NCBI GenBank assembly: GCA_036768485.1
Contig: JAVLUZ010000323.1
Coordinates: 496,001-560,000, forward strand
Length of the DNA stretch: 64,000 bases
Direction: 5' to 3'
DNA from: Mermis nigrescens
Lineage: Eukaryota; Nematoda; Enoplea; Mermithida; Mermithidae
Shown: positions 21,331 to 35,188 of the stretch, one piece after another
How positions within the stretch are numbered: position 1 is the stretch's first letter
How the letters are laid out: each line of letters begins with the position of its first letter
Translations under genes and position numbers: made by a program
Notes under the pieces: generated by a model
The model's database searches: none
What the model was told of the DNA's origin: nothing
What the model saw: only the letters and a program-made list of their open reading frames with translations

Positions 21331-22892
21331 GAAACAGAAATGAATATTATTGTGCAACCGATTCCATCAGAGGTTTCCCGCCCCGGGGGTAGTCAAAAGT
21401 ACCAAAAAATGTGTTCCCCGAGTAGTGTCCATCAGGGGAAACACCCCAACTCACACAGCGAAATTTCTCCCACTGGAGGGGAGAGGTTAGGTACACGGAA
21501 ACGAGGGTACCCCATTACTCACATATTAAGCTGATCCTGGTTCCGTCGGGGATTTCTCCGCCTTACGGGGTTGTCCAAAGTGCCGGAAACGAGGTTCCTT
21601 AAGTAGGGCCTGTTAGGGTGAACACTCCAACTTCGTTTCCGGAAAAAATTTCTCTAAGTCAAGGAGAATTCAGAGGCTTGGGAAACGGGGTACCCCATTA
21701 TTCATGTGTGAAGCTGACCCCGGTTCCATTAGGTTCCTCCGCCGTGAAGGAAGTCCAAAGTGCCAGAACCAGGGTTTTCCGAGTAGAGCTCATCAGGGTT
21801 AACATATTCAACTCCGTTTTCGGCAAAATTTCTCCCACTGAAGGAGGTTTAGGGGCTCGGAAAGGGGGTACCCCATTATTTCATATGTGAAGCTTACCCC
21901 GGTTCCGTCTGGCGTTTCTCGCCCCTTGGGGTTGTCCAAAGTACCGGAAACGAGCTTAGAGGTGTTCAGCCTGATAAGAACTACTTGAGAAATCCCTGTT
22001 CCGGCACTTTATACTACCCCCAGGGCGGAGAAACTCCCAACAGAATAGGGGTCGGCTTCACGTATGAATAATGGGTACCCCGTGTCCGGACTCTAAACAC
22101 CCCTTCAGTGGGAGAGATTCTGTCAGAAGCAGGAATAAGGGTGTTCATCCTAATGTACCCTACTTAGGAACTCCTTTTCTGACACTTTGGACTGCACCCA
22201 GGGCGGAGAAAGCCCCGACAGAACCGGGGTCAGCTTTACATATGGATAATGGGATACCCCGTTTCCGAGCCCCTAAAATCCTCTTCGGTGGAAGACAATT
22301 TGACGGGAACGGGGTTGGTAGTGTTAACCCTTATAGGCCCTACTTTGAGAACCTCGATTCTGGTACTTTATACTACTCCATGACGGAGAAACCTCCGACG
22401 GAACCGGGGTCAGCTTCACCTAAGAATAATGGGGTAACCCGTTTCCGAGCCCCTAAACCCCATTCAGTGGGAGAAATTTTGCCGAAAACTGGGTTGAGGA
22501 TGTTGACCCTGATGAGCCCTGCTTGGAAACCCGGTTCTGGCACTTTCGACTTCCCCAGTTGGAGAAACCCCCGACGGAACCGGGGTCAGCTTCACACATG
22601 AATAATAGGATACCCCGTTTCCAAGCCCCTAAATCCCTTCAGTGGGAGAAATTTTGCTGTAAAGAGGTTGGGGTGTTCACCCTAATAATCCCTACTTGTA
22701 GAATCCTGGTTTCGGCATATCGGCATTTCGAACTAATCCGAGGCGGAGAAACCCCCAACGGAACTGGGGTCAGCTTCACATATGAATAATGGGTTACCGC
22801 GTTTCCGAGCCCTTAAACCCCCTTCAGTGGGAGAAATTTTGCCGGAAACGGGGCCGAGGGTGTTCACCCTGGCCCCACTTGAAAAACCCCGT
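21330..22892. repeat. GC-rich satellite, about 178-bp unit, head-to-head (copy A)
   Basis: The array is G+C-rich in an A+T-rich setting. Units carry AAGCTGACCCCGGTTCCGTC, CAAAGTGCCGGAAACG, TTTCTCCCACTGAAGG and CGGAAACGGGGTACCCC. From about 21330 to 21990 the units run in one direction. From about 21990 to 22892 they run in the other (GGGTCAGCTTCACATATGAA at intervals near 178 bp). The array is therefore a large inverted repeat, and it ends in the N gap. Several units lack stop codons in one frame, giving open stretches up to 176 codons, but I see no sign that this is a gene. Confidence 0.9.
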
Positions 22893-22992
22893 NNNNNNNN
22901 NNNNNNNNNNNNNNNNNNNNNNNNNNNNNNNNNNNNNNNNNNNNNNNNNNNNNNNNNNNNNNNNNNNNNNNNNNNNNNNNNNNNNNNNNNNN
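22893..22992. other. Assembly gap (100 N)
   Basis: Exactly 100 unknown bases interrupt the satellite, the usual placeholder for a gap of unknown size. The satellite does not resume on the right side; the sequence there resembles an M2 repeat. Confidence 1.
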
Positions 22993-23640
22993 ATATTATA
23001 CAGGTTCTAGTCAATTTGAAGCACTTTTCAGAAAATTTAAAATTGTCATCCACTTTTAGCCTTCATTTTACCTCGTCTTTCCGAAAAAGATTTGAGCCCC
23101 CAAGGTGCATGTCTGGTCATTAGTAAGATCCAATTAAAAGGGCACGCGAACCCTCCAAATAAGTTTCGTTTTGCCTGACTTGGATCAGTGCGCTTATAAT
23201 TACTCGATAGATAAAACTTTTGCTACTGGACCCCTAATTTGTGGCTCGGACTGTCATATTTTCACTAAATGCATCGAATCTTTGTAAGCCTAAGTTTTTT
23301 GTGCAAGGCATACAAATATGCAATTAAAATGTAACTTGATAAAAAAACTCGCAGAGCTGAATTGAAATAAATGATGAAATTGTTGTCTAAATCTCACCAA
23401 TAGAAACAGGTTCCCTCATCCGAGAATTTGGCGAAGCTCACCCCCAGAACTAAATTATTGGTGCTATTGTTGACAATTTTGCCCCATCCGACCCCCAGAA
23501 TTAGGCCGCTGCTCACTAGTGGTTAACACTTTTTTCTTTGCAATTTGCCAGAAAAACAATGTTTACAAAAGTGTAAATCAAAAAGGCAATAGCAGAGGTA
23601 AATAAATTAAATTTGACTGTTTTGTTGCCCCACATTTACT
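22993..23640. other. Non-coding, M2 and M4 fragments
   Basis: The first 130 bp resemble the M2 family (TTCTAGTCAATTTGAAGCAC). About 23400-23510 resembles M4 (CCCAGAATTAGGCCGCTGCT). I see nothing else. Confidence 0.5.
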
Positions 23641-24790
23641 CTTTCAAAAAACAGTAAATTTTGGCGACATGTTTCGAACAGCTATCAATTGTGATAAAAA
23701 CATTTTTTGTACCATTTGATGTTACATATATCCTTTTGAAAAAAATTAAATTCTACAACGCTCTGGAAGTAAAGTTCAATTTCAGTGTAAACTTGACTTA
23801 AGTGCAGGATGTAAAGCAAAAATAGTCAGATTCGTAATCCTGACGTTCCGGAGAATATGTTGAAAAAAATTCACGTTTTACAACGTTATGGAAGTAAAAT
23901 AAATTTTTAGTTTAAAGTGTACACCTCTACAATGACTGATTAGTGTAAAAGTTACTCAACTAACGGTTGTAGAGAAAATTAGCAGTTTGATTCGTAATCC
24001 TGACGTTACGGAAATTATTTTGAAAAATTCACATTTAGCGATGCTTTGGAAATAAAATGAATTTTTAGTGTAAACTTTATCCGCAATAAGTCAATATTTG
24101 GCGTGATTAAACGCGCTTACGTGCATGCGTGATCCTCGATGTTTAGCACTTTCTATAATTAGAATTTTGTTCCAACTCATATAGGGATTATGTGACAAAC
24201 ACAAACCTGCCAGAAACGTCTTTTTTCACATAAAAGTTAAACTTTTTACCTTCAGAAATAATTCAGAATTCAGTAATAAGAAACACGACTAAGTGCGATG
24301 TGTAATCATTGACATAGGCCTTATTTTCAAAATAGTTCACACTAAAGCGGAGTAGTTTACAGACAAAAAACGGTCAAAAACATGTTTTTACCCATAATTT
24401 TAAACTTTACACCATTAGAATTATCTCTATATTGAGTTTGAAGAAACGTGTCAAGGTCGTATCTGTAATCAATAGGACGTATTTTATTTTTATCATACTT
24501 TGAAAGTCCTAATTTATAACCGGAGCGGTTAACAAACTGAAAGAAGGTAAAAACGCATTTTTTCGTCCACAACGTGAGTGTAAACTCCAAAACACCAGAA
24601 CTAACTCCGTATTTACTTTACACAAACACTATAAAGTTTCTCGCATAAGTTTTTGAATGACTCTTATACGAAGAAATTGACAGACATAAACAAGTCGAAA
24701 ACTCGACTAAAATCCGTCTTTACTCTCGCAGATTTTTACACTCTTTACACTCCCCATCAAGGACTAATGCGAGATTCAAAAAACGAAAAG
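23640..24790 (-). repeat. Tandem-repeat arm, inverted copy
   Basis: Read on the minus strand, this segment shows the same two classes of units as 6250-8830. There are roughly 180-bp units with GACGAAAAAATGCGTTTTT and CCGCTCCGGTTATAAATTAG, followed by roughly 125-bp units with GTAACGTCAGGATTACGAAT. It faces the direct arm at 30880-32640 and abuts the start of copy B, giving B a foldback layout. There is no protein-coding frame. Confidence 0.72.
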
Positions 24791-25849
24791 ATCAGGTTTT
24801 AGATAATTTAATTCTCTACAAGTTTGTACCATAAAATTGTATAAGGTATGTAAACTTAGCTGCGAACACGCTGACTAAAAAATGCGTCAAAAGTTTGTAA
24901 ATGTTATAAAGTTTCGTCAAAACTATACACGCTCATTACAAACTAGCCATTGAGTGTAAACAAAAGAAAAAAATGCTCATCCGGATTTTAATTTAGCTAT
25001 CTTTCAAAGAACCGCACGTTTCAAAAATGTCCCAGTGTTGCTGTAGGGGAATAGAATGTTGGGCGTATTCAAGCATTTTATAGGTACGCGCTAATGCGTT
25101 ACGTATGATATATCGTGAATCACTTCAGGTAAGCCGTTCGTTAAGCCGTGAATAAAATATTATCCTTTTGAACAGATTCTGCAATCGCCAATTAACACAA
25201 ATCACTAGAAAAATTGGTTAAATGTATGGAATATCCATGCGTAAGAAGCTGGTGATTTTACGATAGATCTCGTAAAATTGTACCTACGAGTATATAACGC
25301 TGTGTCATCCATTCAACCAGCTGGTGAACAATCAAATGATTGAAGAACGAATTATAAAATAAATCCAAAGGCTTATAGCTTAAATGATGCAATAACGCGC
25401 AAGTATAAAAATAGATTCAGCTTACAGTAGCTAACATAGACAAAAAAGAGGCTCAGGCTTATGCTTGGCTTTACGTGATACCTTGATCGAAATCTCATAG
25501 TACTTGAACGTTTGCGCTTTAGTATATTACGGCGTTATAGCGTTGCTTTATTTCATGATGCTTAATCCAAAGGTGGGTGTTAACTTATTTACTTTACTCT
25601 TCAAGCTAGAGAGCGTGTGCCTACGAGTCATATACACATCCTAACGTTAGTTGTCATCTTCTAGAAACGTTAAGCTTCATATGATATGCTAGCGAGTGAC
25701 ACGTACACTTAAACATCCACAAGCTCTGATTTATAATATATTTTTTAATTTTATTAGCTTACCTGTATATTTTTAATTTAATGATAATAAAAATATGATA
25801 AATAAATATAATTTAATGATAAAAAATGTAGTAATACAATAGTAATAAT

Positions 25850-26260
<411 letters not shown>

Positions 26261-26564
26261 AAATATAATATTAATAATCGAATGAAATTCAAGCCCAAAA
26301 AAATTATAAAATTGTCGTTATTCGACACTTCCTAATCAATGGATAACTTAGTTTATGTCCACTAGAATCACATCGCCTGCGTATTTGTCCATGTGCGCGT
26401 ATGATGTATCAAATAATAAGTCTTTAAAATCTTGTCTTGTCATGATAGATTTTCTTGTGCCTAATAAAAATATTACTTGAGGCACAAATCGCTCAAGCTA
26501 GCTGTTCCTCTTGTTCGCTCTGATTTACAACATTTCAAGCAGAAAAACTTGATAAAATTCAAGT

Positions 26565-27057
26565 AAATTGAACAAAATATAGTCCTAAAATAAGTATATG
26601 GCGCGGAGAATCGGAAATTTGACACTCACTTTAAAGCCAAAAGTTAGCGAAAATTACCTAAAACAGCAAAGTTTAATCTTTTTCGGAAAATCGATAATTC
26701 TGGGGGTTGAAGTCATTTTGCGGGTGTCAGTAGGCGTATCACAGGCATACCCAAACATTAAGGGCCCCCTACAGCAGGCACATTGCTGGGTCCTGATTTA
26801 TTGTAGACCAACAACAGCTCAATCTGCATAAATAATATTATGCCTTATTCTTGCAGAGTTGTTAGGCTTTTGAACAAAGCAAACCGCGTTTAATTTGGTC
26901 TAGTACTGAAGAAGTTACAAGGACCAATACGCTAATTGTTCTCTTCGAGCCACCATGTATATATAGTTAAAATATTATATGTAACAAATATAAATGTAAT
27001 AAATAGATATCATAAAAAATTAAGAAAACGGTGGTAGATGGCCAAAAATCATCACAA

Positions 27058-27101
<44 letters not shown>

Positions 27102-27935
27102 TTATAATAAATAATAATAAGTTAATAATAATAATAATAAATAAAAATAATAATAATAAATAATAATAATAATAAATAATGATAATAATAATTCCATCCT
27201 TATATAAACAAGTAATTTGGGCCAATAGAGTGGTGCCGCCCAACTTACCCCTTAAACCCCCATACTGCGATACGAACCATCCAGAATTGTCGATTTTCAG
27301 AAAAAACGTACATAATGTGCTTTTACAAGCGTTTTTTGTTAACTTTTAGCTCACAAGTGTCATTTTTTTTAGCGCATCGCGCCGTATACTCATTTCCATA
27401 TATATTTTGCTCAATTTACACAAATTTTCATCATATTTTCTCGAAGTTTTTCAATGTTTGTTCTTTAATTTGTGTCCTTTTTATTTCTTGAAATATCAAT
27501 TTTAACATTTTTGATGTGCAACCATGAGTATTCTTAGGGAGGTTTAACCACCCCAGAATGGCATGTGACTCCCGCAAAATGGCTGCGACGCCCAGAATTG
27601 TCCATTTTTCGTAAGAGTTGGCAAAACTTGTTAAAAGTGTACCTTTTTAGGCGTTTTTAGCTCAGTTTTGGCTCAAAAATCTCAAATTTTCGTCGGATCG
27701 CGCCATATGCATATTTTTTGACTATATTTTGTTCAATTTACTCAATTTTTTAAAATTGTTTCAGCTTTCTTTTGCGATTTTGAGTTCGAAAAAGAGCGAG
27801 CATTGTCTGAAACGTCAAAAGACAGTGTTTTTGACGTGTACTAATCGTTTTCTAACCCAAAAAGGCACTTTTTACCAAAGTTTTAAGCCTGACCCTTCGA
27901 CATTCCCATGCTTTACATGTATGCCTGGGAGGTGC
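26565..27935. repeat. M1 repeat trio, copy B
   Basis: This is the counterpart of 2050-3330. An inverted copy comes first and two direct copies follow. A second AAT microsatellite (27057-27195) has grown between them, where copy A has only a few As. Confidence 0.6.
27057..27195. repeat. (AAT)n microsatellite, B-specific
   Basis: About 140 bp of AAT/AATA repeats. Copy A at the same place (about 2572-2582) has no microsatellite, so it arose after the copies separated. Confidence 0.97.
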
Positions 27936-28199
27936 GGTTTTTTTAAAGATAGACACGAGCCACTGAGCAGACAATTCGTTTCAATGACATGTCTCAGATT
28001 TCGACAAAACTTCACACACAAGTTTACATTTTGAGTTATTGAAGTGTGTTTAATATTTTTGCGTTTTGTCGTCTTACTGTAGAGATATGGCTTGATAAAG
28101 ATTACAGTAAGCCAAAAGTGACAACTAGGCATGCCCCCAGAAGAATTCTTTTTTTGTTCGGAAATTCTTAGCCGATTAAGACAGGTTATACGCAAAATT

Positions 28200-30880
28200 T
28201 AACAATTATTGTTTTTTGATGAAGAGCTTCTTTCTAATGTTCTTTAGTGGGAGTCTAATCTCTGTGTTGCTTTTCCTAATGGGTCTCGGCAGGCTTTCAT
28301 TGTATACAATCTCAACGAATCCGACTCGGAAAAAAGACAGGTACGTGTGTGATTCAATGATTAAATCTGTATTTAAATAGACCCTTAATTTAAAAAAACA
28401 AAATTAGACCATAAAAATTGAATTTTCCTAATTTCTTTCGCGACATTTGATGCCAGCAGATAAGAGTCTGGTGTGATGAAGATGATGAGTCTTGTTTCGC
28501 CGCTATAGCGCATTTCTAGTTATTTTTTGTTTTTTGAAATTTGCAAAAAAAGGCTAGATAAGTACGCCGTCAGCGCATTTGTGTAAGTTTATTCTTATAG
28601 TAAGCCTGCTTAGGTACCCGTCTGGGAAAAATAAGCTCCAGTCATTTATGCAGTCTTTATACGGCTTTGAACTTCTAATGAAATGTTTATGATTTTCTCA
28701 TGTTCGGTTTATTCCTTTCCCTATTACACCAATCCAGTTCAACTTAAGGCAGCAAATTTGAGCTCATCTGAAAGAGCTCAAAGAGCACAATCTGTAACGC
28801 GCTCAATATTGCCTGACGGGTGTCCCAAAATTAAGGTAAAATTTTGTAAAAGACGGAGATTTTTAGTGTTTGGTTGCTCATAGCACCACAAACTTTAAGC
28901 GGCCACCTCACATATGTTATCAGCTGATAGAGAAGTTTATTTTCTTTCGAATGATGTGAAAATGTGAGAAAATAAGATTTTTTTAATTTGAGCTTTAACA
29001 AACGCGGTTACCCCGTCGGATTACTATGCGTAAAGAAATTAAATGTAGCAAAGTGGTCAAATGTAATGCACCCTAGATGCAGAAATTGCTTGCCTACAGA
29101 AAAAAACCTAATTAAATCGATTAGGAATGGACGAAGAAAAAGAAACTTCCTGAGGGCATGCCCAGTTGTCACTAACTGTAATTTTTATTAAGCCATATCT
29201 CTACAGTAAGACGACAACACGCAAAACTATCTAACAAAGGTTACCAAATCATTATGTAAACCTATGTGTAAAGTTTGGTCAAAATCTGCGACATGTCATT
29301 GAAACTAATTGTCTGATTCTTTTCTGCAGTGGCTTAATAATAATACAGGTCAACAACTATTCGGCATCAAAAACAAAATCAATTGATTCTGAATCAAATT
29401 TCTGCGCTAATTCCGAATCTGGCCTTAGAATTCCTCTAGCACGTCAACTTTTTGAAATATTTGTATATTAAATTTATGCAAATCGATGCTCTCTTTGATA
29501 TTAATTATGGAAATCTAGAAGCCACAACGATTTTTTAGAAGTTTAAACTCTAAAATTGTTTTTATACAGACTAACTAGTGATTTAAGTGTCACTGGTGTT
29601 GCTTGCTCTATTCTGAATTTATAGATATTACACCTAATTTGCAAATTTATTATAGTGTAAAGTTTGAAGCACATAGTCAGCAAAATGGTTCTACATCTAA
29701 CAAATATTGAATAAATTCTGAAACAGATTTTAATTCAGATTACAAGTCTGCTTACGGTTTCGCGCTAGTGATTCTATTTTTGAAATTTCTGTTTTAAAAT
29801 ATATTGCAAAACAGTATATGTAATTCGAAAAGTTTAATATCACTGAACTTTTGAAAAAGGTTTCCAATGTGAATGAAAACTTTTAATCATTGCCTTATTC
29901 GCATCTTATAATATAGTCAAATTATATTCTAATTGTTTGATTTAGTTGGGAGTCAACAACTGTCCAGTTTTCAATGTTTTTATACTGTTCAATTTGCATT
30001 GAAAATTTTTCAATAGGATTTCTAAACATTCTATAAATTCTGAATTATTTGTAAGGAGTAAATTGACTAGCACCAAACAAAAAGCAGATTTCGGAATCAG
30101 CGCAACAAAATTAATCGAGACAGTGTTGAAAAATATTTAGGGGCAGACATAATAGACAGCTAGGGATTTATACTTTACACTGTGTGAAATATGCAAATTA
30201 TGTATTTTCTTTTACAGAAGTGAGTAAAATGAGCTACGGGAACAGTTTTCAATTCAGGAGGGAATCATGTTAGAACAACGTTTTAAGATTTCGTCTTACG
30301 GTGATCACTTTACCTTCCCCAATTTGATATTTACACACAAAGAAATCATTATTTGCATAAATTTTAATTTGCAAATATCTCTAGAACTTGATGTGCCACA
30401 AAAATTCAAAAGCTAGATTGCGTGAAACTCTGATTTAGAATCATTTAATTTAGTTTCTGATGCAAAGAAAAGCTTCAAATCTGTTGACCTGTGTAATAAA
30501 TAACTCAATAACCACTTAGTCATGAGAGTGTAAGCTTTTGGCATAATGATTTAACATATAAAAAGGTGTTTTATCTAGTAGGTTCAGAAATTTTAGTTAA
30601 GTCAGTTTTTATTTTTGTTAAGTCTGATTTTTTTCGAATGTACATAATCGAGTAAGCTCTAAAGTGTCTTATTACTTTTTCGAAATGTGATTCATTTACC
30701 GAGGAGCGCTTTGAAGAGTACAAAAACCTCGGAGTGATAAGCCAAATTTTTTGTCTTGTTTACGTCTGCCACCACTAATAAAGTCGAAAAAATTTTTTCT
30801 ACGAGAAAACTTGAACGTTTTACGCGCTACACATTTAACTGCGTTCGTACAAAGTCAGGACGGAGTTGTAGATATGACAG
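28200..30880. other. Non-coding stretch of copy B
   Basis: Closely matches 3600-6250 of copy A. I see no gene, RNA or clear element boundary. Confidence 0.5.
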
Positions 30881-32640
30881 TATAAAGTGTAAACTTTGAT
30901 GGCTGACGAAAAAACGTTTTTGCCTACTTTAAGTTTGTCAACCGCTTTGGTAAAAAATCGAGATAGGCAAATTATTATATAAATAAAGTATGTCTTAAGT
31001 ACTACACGTCACACTTAGACGCGTGTTTTAAGCTCAATACTGATTTATGTTTAGGGTGTGAAGTTCAAACTCTGTGGTAAAATAAACTTTAAATATAAGG
31101 GTTAAAAAAGGTGTCTTTAGCCCTTTTTGTCTGTCAACTAATCCGATTATGAGTCCCAACAAATTTTCTCAAACAGAAATGTACTATGACTCAAAGGCTA
31201 CTTTCTGTTTAAGAGCAAACTTTGTCACACTCAATACAGAGTAAGATTCGGGGGTTTAAAGTTTACAATCTAGTGGATGGTGGTAAAAAGTTTTCCCTTA
31301 GATTTCTCCTCTAACTTATCCGATTATAAGTCATGACAAGCTGAATGATATAAAAGTAAAGTGTGTTCTAAGGGCTACTAGTTTGCAACAAATCACGTTT
31401 AAAAAACGCAATATTAAGTAGCTCAGGGTGTAAAGTTTGAAATTAAAAAGTGTGATATAGGGTGAAAAAATCATTTTCTTCTCTTTTATGATTGGTAAAT
31501 ACCTTCAGTAGGGTGCGGAACAAACAATTTGCGTATACTAATATACTGTGACTCAAGGGCTATAAACTGGCTAAAAATCAATTTTTTTACACTCAGTGTG
31601 AAGGTATTTTCATATTTTTAAAGTGTGCAATCTGATGAATGGTGAAAAAATAAGTTTTTGACCCTTTTTTGTTAGCCAATTTCTCCATTTAGAAGTCGGG
31701 ATCAGTCTGCTAGAATTAAAATGATTTTCGTTCAAGGGGTAATCGTCACAGAAAATTTTTATTTACACCAATATTGAGCTGGTTTGGAAGGTGTAAATTC
31801 AAAAATCGAGTGTGTAAAACATGATTTTGTCTTGTTTTTATCTGTCAGCTTGCCCGGTTATGAGTCTGAATATGATCTCAACTCTAAGAATAACCAGAGT
31901 CAAACGTTATATGTCGATCGAGCGCATTTGTTTACACTTAACAGTGGTGTTAATGGTTTACATCTAACATTTATTTGTCTTCACACCATTATGGACACCT
32001 AAATTTTTTTAAAAATGTTGACCGCAATATTAGACTTACGAATTCGACTGAAATCTTCTTAACACTCCTTTTTTGTGTAAAAATTACACTGAATATTTAC
32101 TTTAGTTCTGGAGCTTTGCGGGAGCATGTTTCTCTAAAATTTTCTATGTTAGGCCAGAATTACTAATCTGACTGTTTTTCTCCTCTAAATCCAGTAGTTG
32201 CGTAAAGTCTATACTATTCACTTAGTGCTGAGGAGTAATGTCTACATTACAAATTCATTTAACTCTTAGAGCGTTGCAAAACGTAAATTCTTCGAAAATA
32301 TTTTCTGATAGGTCAGGAGTACGAATTTGACTGAATTCGTATGTTTCCTTCACTCCCAGTAGTTCTGTTGACTTGATTTGCAAAAGCTTGAAATTTTTTT
32401 TATAATATTCCATGTAAGGTCAAGGTTACATACCTGACTGTAAGCTTTCTTTGTACCGAGCAGTTGTGCAAAGTGTGCACTAAAAATTAACTCCAGTTCC
32501 AGAGCATTGTAGAAGCTATTTTTTTAAATGTGCTCCGTAACGTCAGGATTACGAATCTGAATGTCAGTGTTCTTTACACCCAGTTGTTGCATAAAGTTTA
32601 CATTAAAACATTTTATCCGCTTAAATAAGGTAAAAGTTGT
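30880..32640 (+). repeat. Tandem-repeat arm, copy B
   Basis: Closely matches 6300-8830 of copy A without the TA-flanked element (empty site about 31621-31630). It holds roughly 180-bp units to about 31900, then roughly 130-bp units (AGGATTACGAATCTGAATGT near 32550). It is in inverted orientation to 23640-24790. Confidence 0.75.
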
Positions 32641-33492
32641 CGTGTAAATCTGATGTTCCTAACAATCTTGTTTTCCACGTTCCTTGACTTCTGCCACTAT
32701 TGTGGCACCGTATGTGCTTACTGACTGGTTTATTCAAATCTTGATTATTAAAAGAAGTTTCTTAGCAAAGAAAAAAGCTTCGATAGAACAAAAGGGACAA
32801 ATTTACTTTTGATTGCGCATCGTCAAGGGCACAAAAGGATGGACTAGGGAAAAGTTACGTATTTCTATATGTATGCCGTGAAAGTTGTAAGAATCTACTA
32901 CAAATTAGACTTTCGCTAAAAAGGCAAAAAATCAAAGTATATTCTGAAGCTTCTGAAAAAACGTGCCTTCACAAAACATTGTCCATTTGCTATAAAAACA
33001 GATTATGAGGAAGCTTTACTCTGTTATAATAACCGATTTAGCTTCTCGTCAACATCGAAGTTATCTAACCAATATTTAGTTAATCGTCAATGGCTTCATA
33101 AATGAATTATGACAAGGCACATCATCCTATTAATACCTGCCCCATAGCAATGCTTGCCATACCAGCGTTAGAAGGCACATTATGTCGTTCTTGGACTAAG
33201 GATCGTTCCTTTTCTTTGAATAAGAAGCTATTCATGTTATTTATTTCTACGTTAGAGGCAGACGTGTTGTGGGGGGATTTTGGGGAGGGGATTGACCTTC
33301 CCCCAGAATGGCAACTGACCCCCGCAAAATGGCTGCGACCCCCCTAGGATTGTCGATTTTTTGTATAAGTTGGTAAAAGTTGTAAAAAGTTTGCTTTTTA
33401 AGGTGTTTTTAGCTCATTTTTTACAAAAATCTCAAATATTCTCGGAGCTTTGCGTCATATGCACATTTTTTGACGATATTTTATTCAATTTA

Positions 33493-34468
33493 AGCCCTAT
33501 TCAGAAGTAACAATCGAAGTGGCGATCGGGAGGATCGTCGACGTTGCCGATTTACCCGACCGATCGGCAAAATCGGGAAAATCGTCGACTATAATCGGCA
33601 AAATCGGCGAAATCGCCGATTTTTGGCCGCGATTTTCCTGATTTTAGTAAACGATTCTCTCGATTTTTCGGCAAAACCCTCGGATAACCAAGCGAAAAAC
33701 TGCAAAATTTAAAACATTGAATAACTCTACGATTATTCGGCTAAAAATGATAATAATAACTTGATAAATAGGTTATTTCTTATGCTACAAGTGCTAGTCT
33801 AAAAGGAAAAAAACTGTAGCAATTGCTTTTCCCCGACTTTGAAAGGATCTTTCACCCGGTGGAATAGGTCTTCTCCATTTTCCACTTTCTTGTATTAGCG
33901 ATTAACACTTCTTTCAATAATTCGTCGAATGTTTCGGCAACATGCGGAAAAACGTAAAAAAGCTTTCACGATCATGCAAACGCATCTGAGGGACAAGCGA
34001 ATGATAATGGCCATACTTTTCACGACTAGCAAAAATAAAATGCGTTTGTTTGCGTTTTTTCTGAGTCGCTTTCAGTAATTTGTAGCTTAGATACAACTGC
34101 AGAATTCGGACAAGCATTCACTGTCCATCGTGACTGCTAATAATTCATAATGTACCTAGGCGGAACTGCAAAGCATTTCATTTTTGCCCAGTTTTGTCTA
34201 TGATACATATCTGGGATATGCTTAATCAGGTCAAAATCGGCCGGAATAGCCCAAAAACGGGCATACTCGGCAATGTTAACAAAGAAAATCGGCAGAATCG
34301 GCGTTGTCGGCGATTCTGCCGATTTTAGTCGGCGATATTGCCGACTTTGCCGATTTTAATCGGAAAAATCGCAAAATTCGCTGACTAAAATTGGCAAAAT
34401 CGTGAAAATTCGGGAAAATCGCCAACTAAAATCGGCAAAATCGCCGATTTTTACTTCTGAATAGGACT
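33493..34468. mobile_element. PIF/Harbinger transposon, internally deleted (copy B)
   Basis: It is 976 bp, flanked by TTA (33490-33492 and 34469-34471), with the same ends as 14352-16277 (AGCCCTATTCAGAAGTAAC on the left, TTACTTCTGAATAGGACT on the right). Relative to A about 920 bp are gone (equivalent to about 14570-15490), removing the MADF gene and the nested hAT MITE. The transposase N-terminal remnant and the subterminal CGATT clusters are kept. It is a visible step from a full element towards a MITE. Confidence 0.88.
33840..34128 (-). pseudogene. PIF/Harbinger transposase, N-terminal fragment (copy B)
   Basis: Reading leftward from the ATG at 34126-34128 there is an early one-base deletion near 34107. 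A long frame then follows: KLLKATQKKRKQTHFIF, SREKYGHYHSLVPQMRLHD, RESFFTFFRMLPK. The FRM word matches the family better than the copy A version (FSRKL). The frame breaks again right after LPK, and the FDELL part lies in another phase. The breaks differ from those in copy A. No catalytic core is present. Confidence 0.7.
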
Positions 34469-35025
34469 TTACTCAATTTTTCTTAATTTTTTGAGATTCC
34501 TTCCACATTTGTCTGTCCTAAAAAGGGCGAGCATAGTCTAAAACGTCAAGAAAGAGTGTTTTTTATGTGTACCATTCGTTTTCAGGCTCAAAAAGGCACT
34601 TTTAAAAAAATTTTTGCGCCTGATTCCCCCCATCCACCAAGAGTTCCCACGCTGTACATGTATGATCGGAGGTGCAACTCTCTTCCGCAGGCCACATAAT
34701 ATATATATACTTTTATTTTTTGCGTTTTTTTAGCGAAACTCTGATTTTTAAAAAGATTCTCATAACTTTCACAGGCATACATATGTAACTTTTCCCTATA
34801 TCCCTCCTCCCATTCCCTTAATGGTGTTAAATTCCAAGTGTATTCGTCCTTTTTGTTCCATCAGAGCATTTTTTGCTAGTAAGGCTACTGTTTCCCCAAT
34901 TGTTCTAACTTTCTGGCGTCTGATGATGATCATATTTCTGCGGAGTAGAAAAGGCAAAACGCTTCTTAAAATCAATATAACTATTCAATCAAAAATTGAC
35001 TAATCGACACAAGTCGCCTAAAATC

Positions 35026-35188
35026 CAGGCACGTAGCTGTGGGGGGATTTGGGGGAATCCGGACCCCCCAAATTCAGAAAAACTGGAAAAATAGGACTTT
35101 TTACATGTTATTTTGTTCTATTTTTGGCTTAGACCTCCCCAAAATTGGTGTTGGTCCCCCCAAAATAGGAGGGCTAGCTATGTGCCTG
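35026..35188. mobile_element. hAT-type MITE in copy B only
   Basis: It is 163 bp, with an exact 8-bp target duplication CTAAAATC (35018-35025 and 35189-35196) and inverted ends CAGGCACGTAGCT and AGCTATGTGCCTG. Copy A shows the empty site at 16817-16824. The interior is C/G-run rich (GGACCCCCCAAATTC, GTCCCCCCAAAATAGG) and non-coding. Confidence 0.93.

Noticed and set aside
22733..23123. Frames running through the N gap
   Set aside because: They consist largely of unknown bases and satellite sequence.
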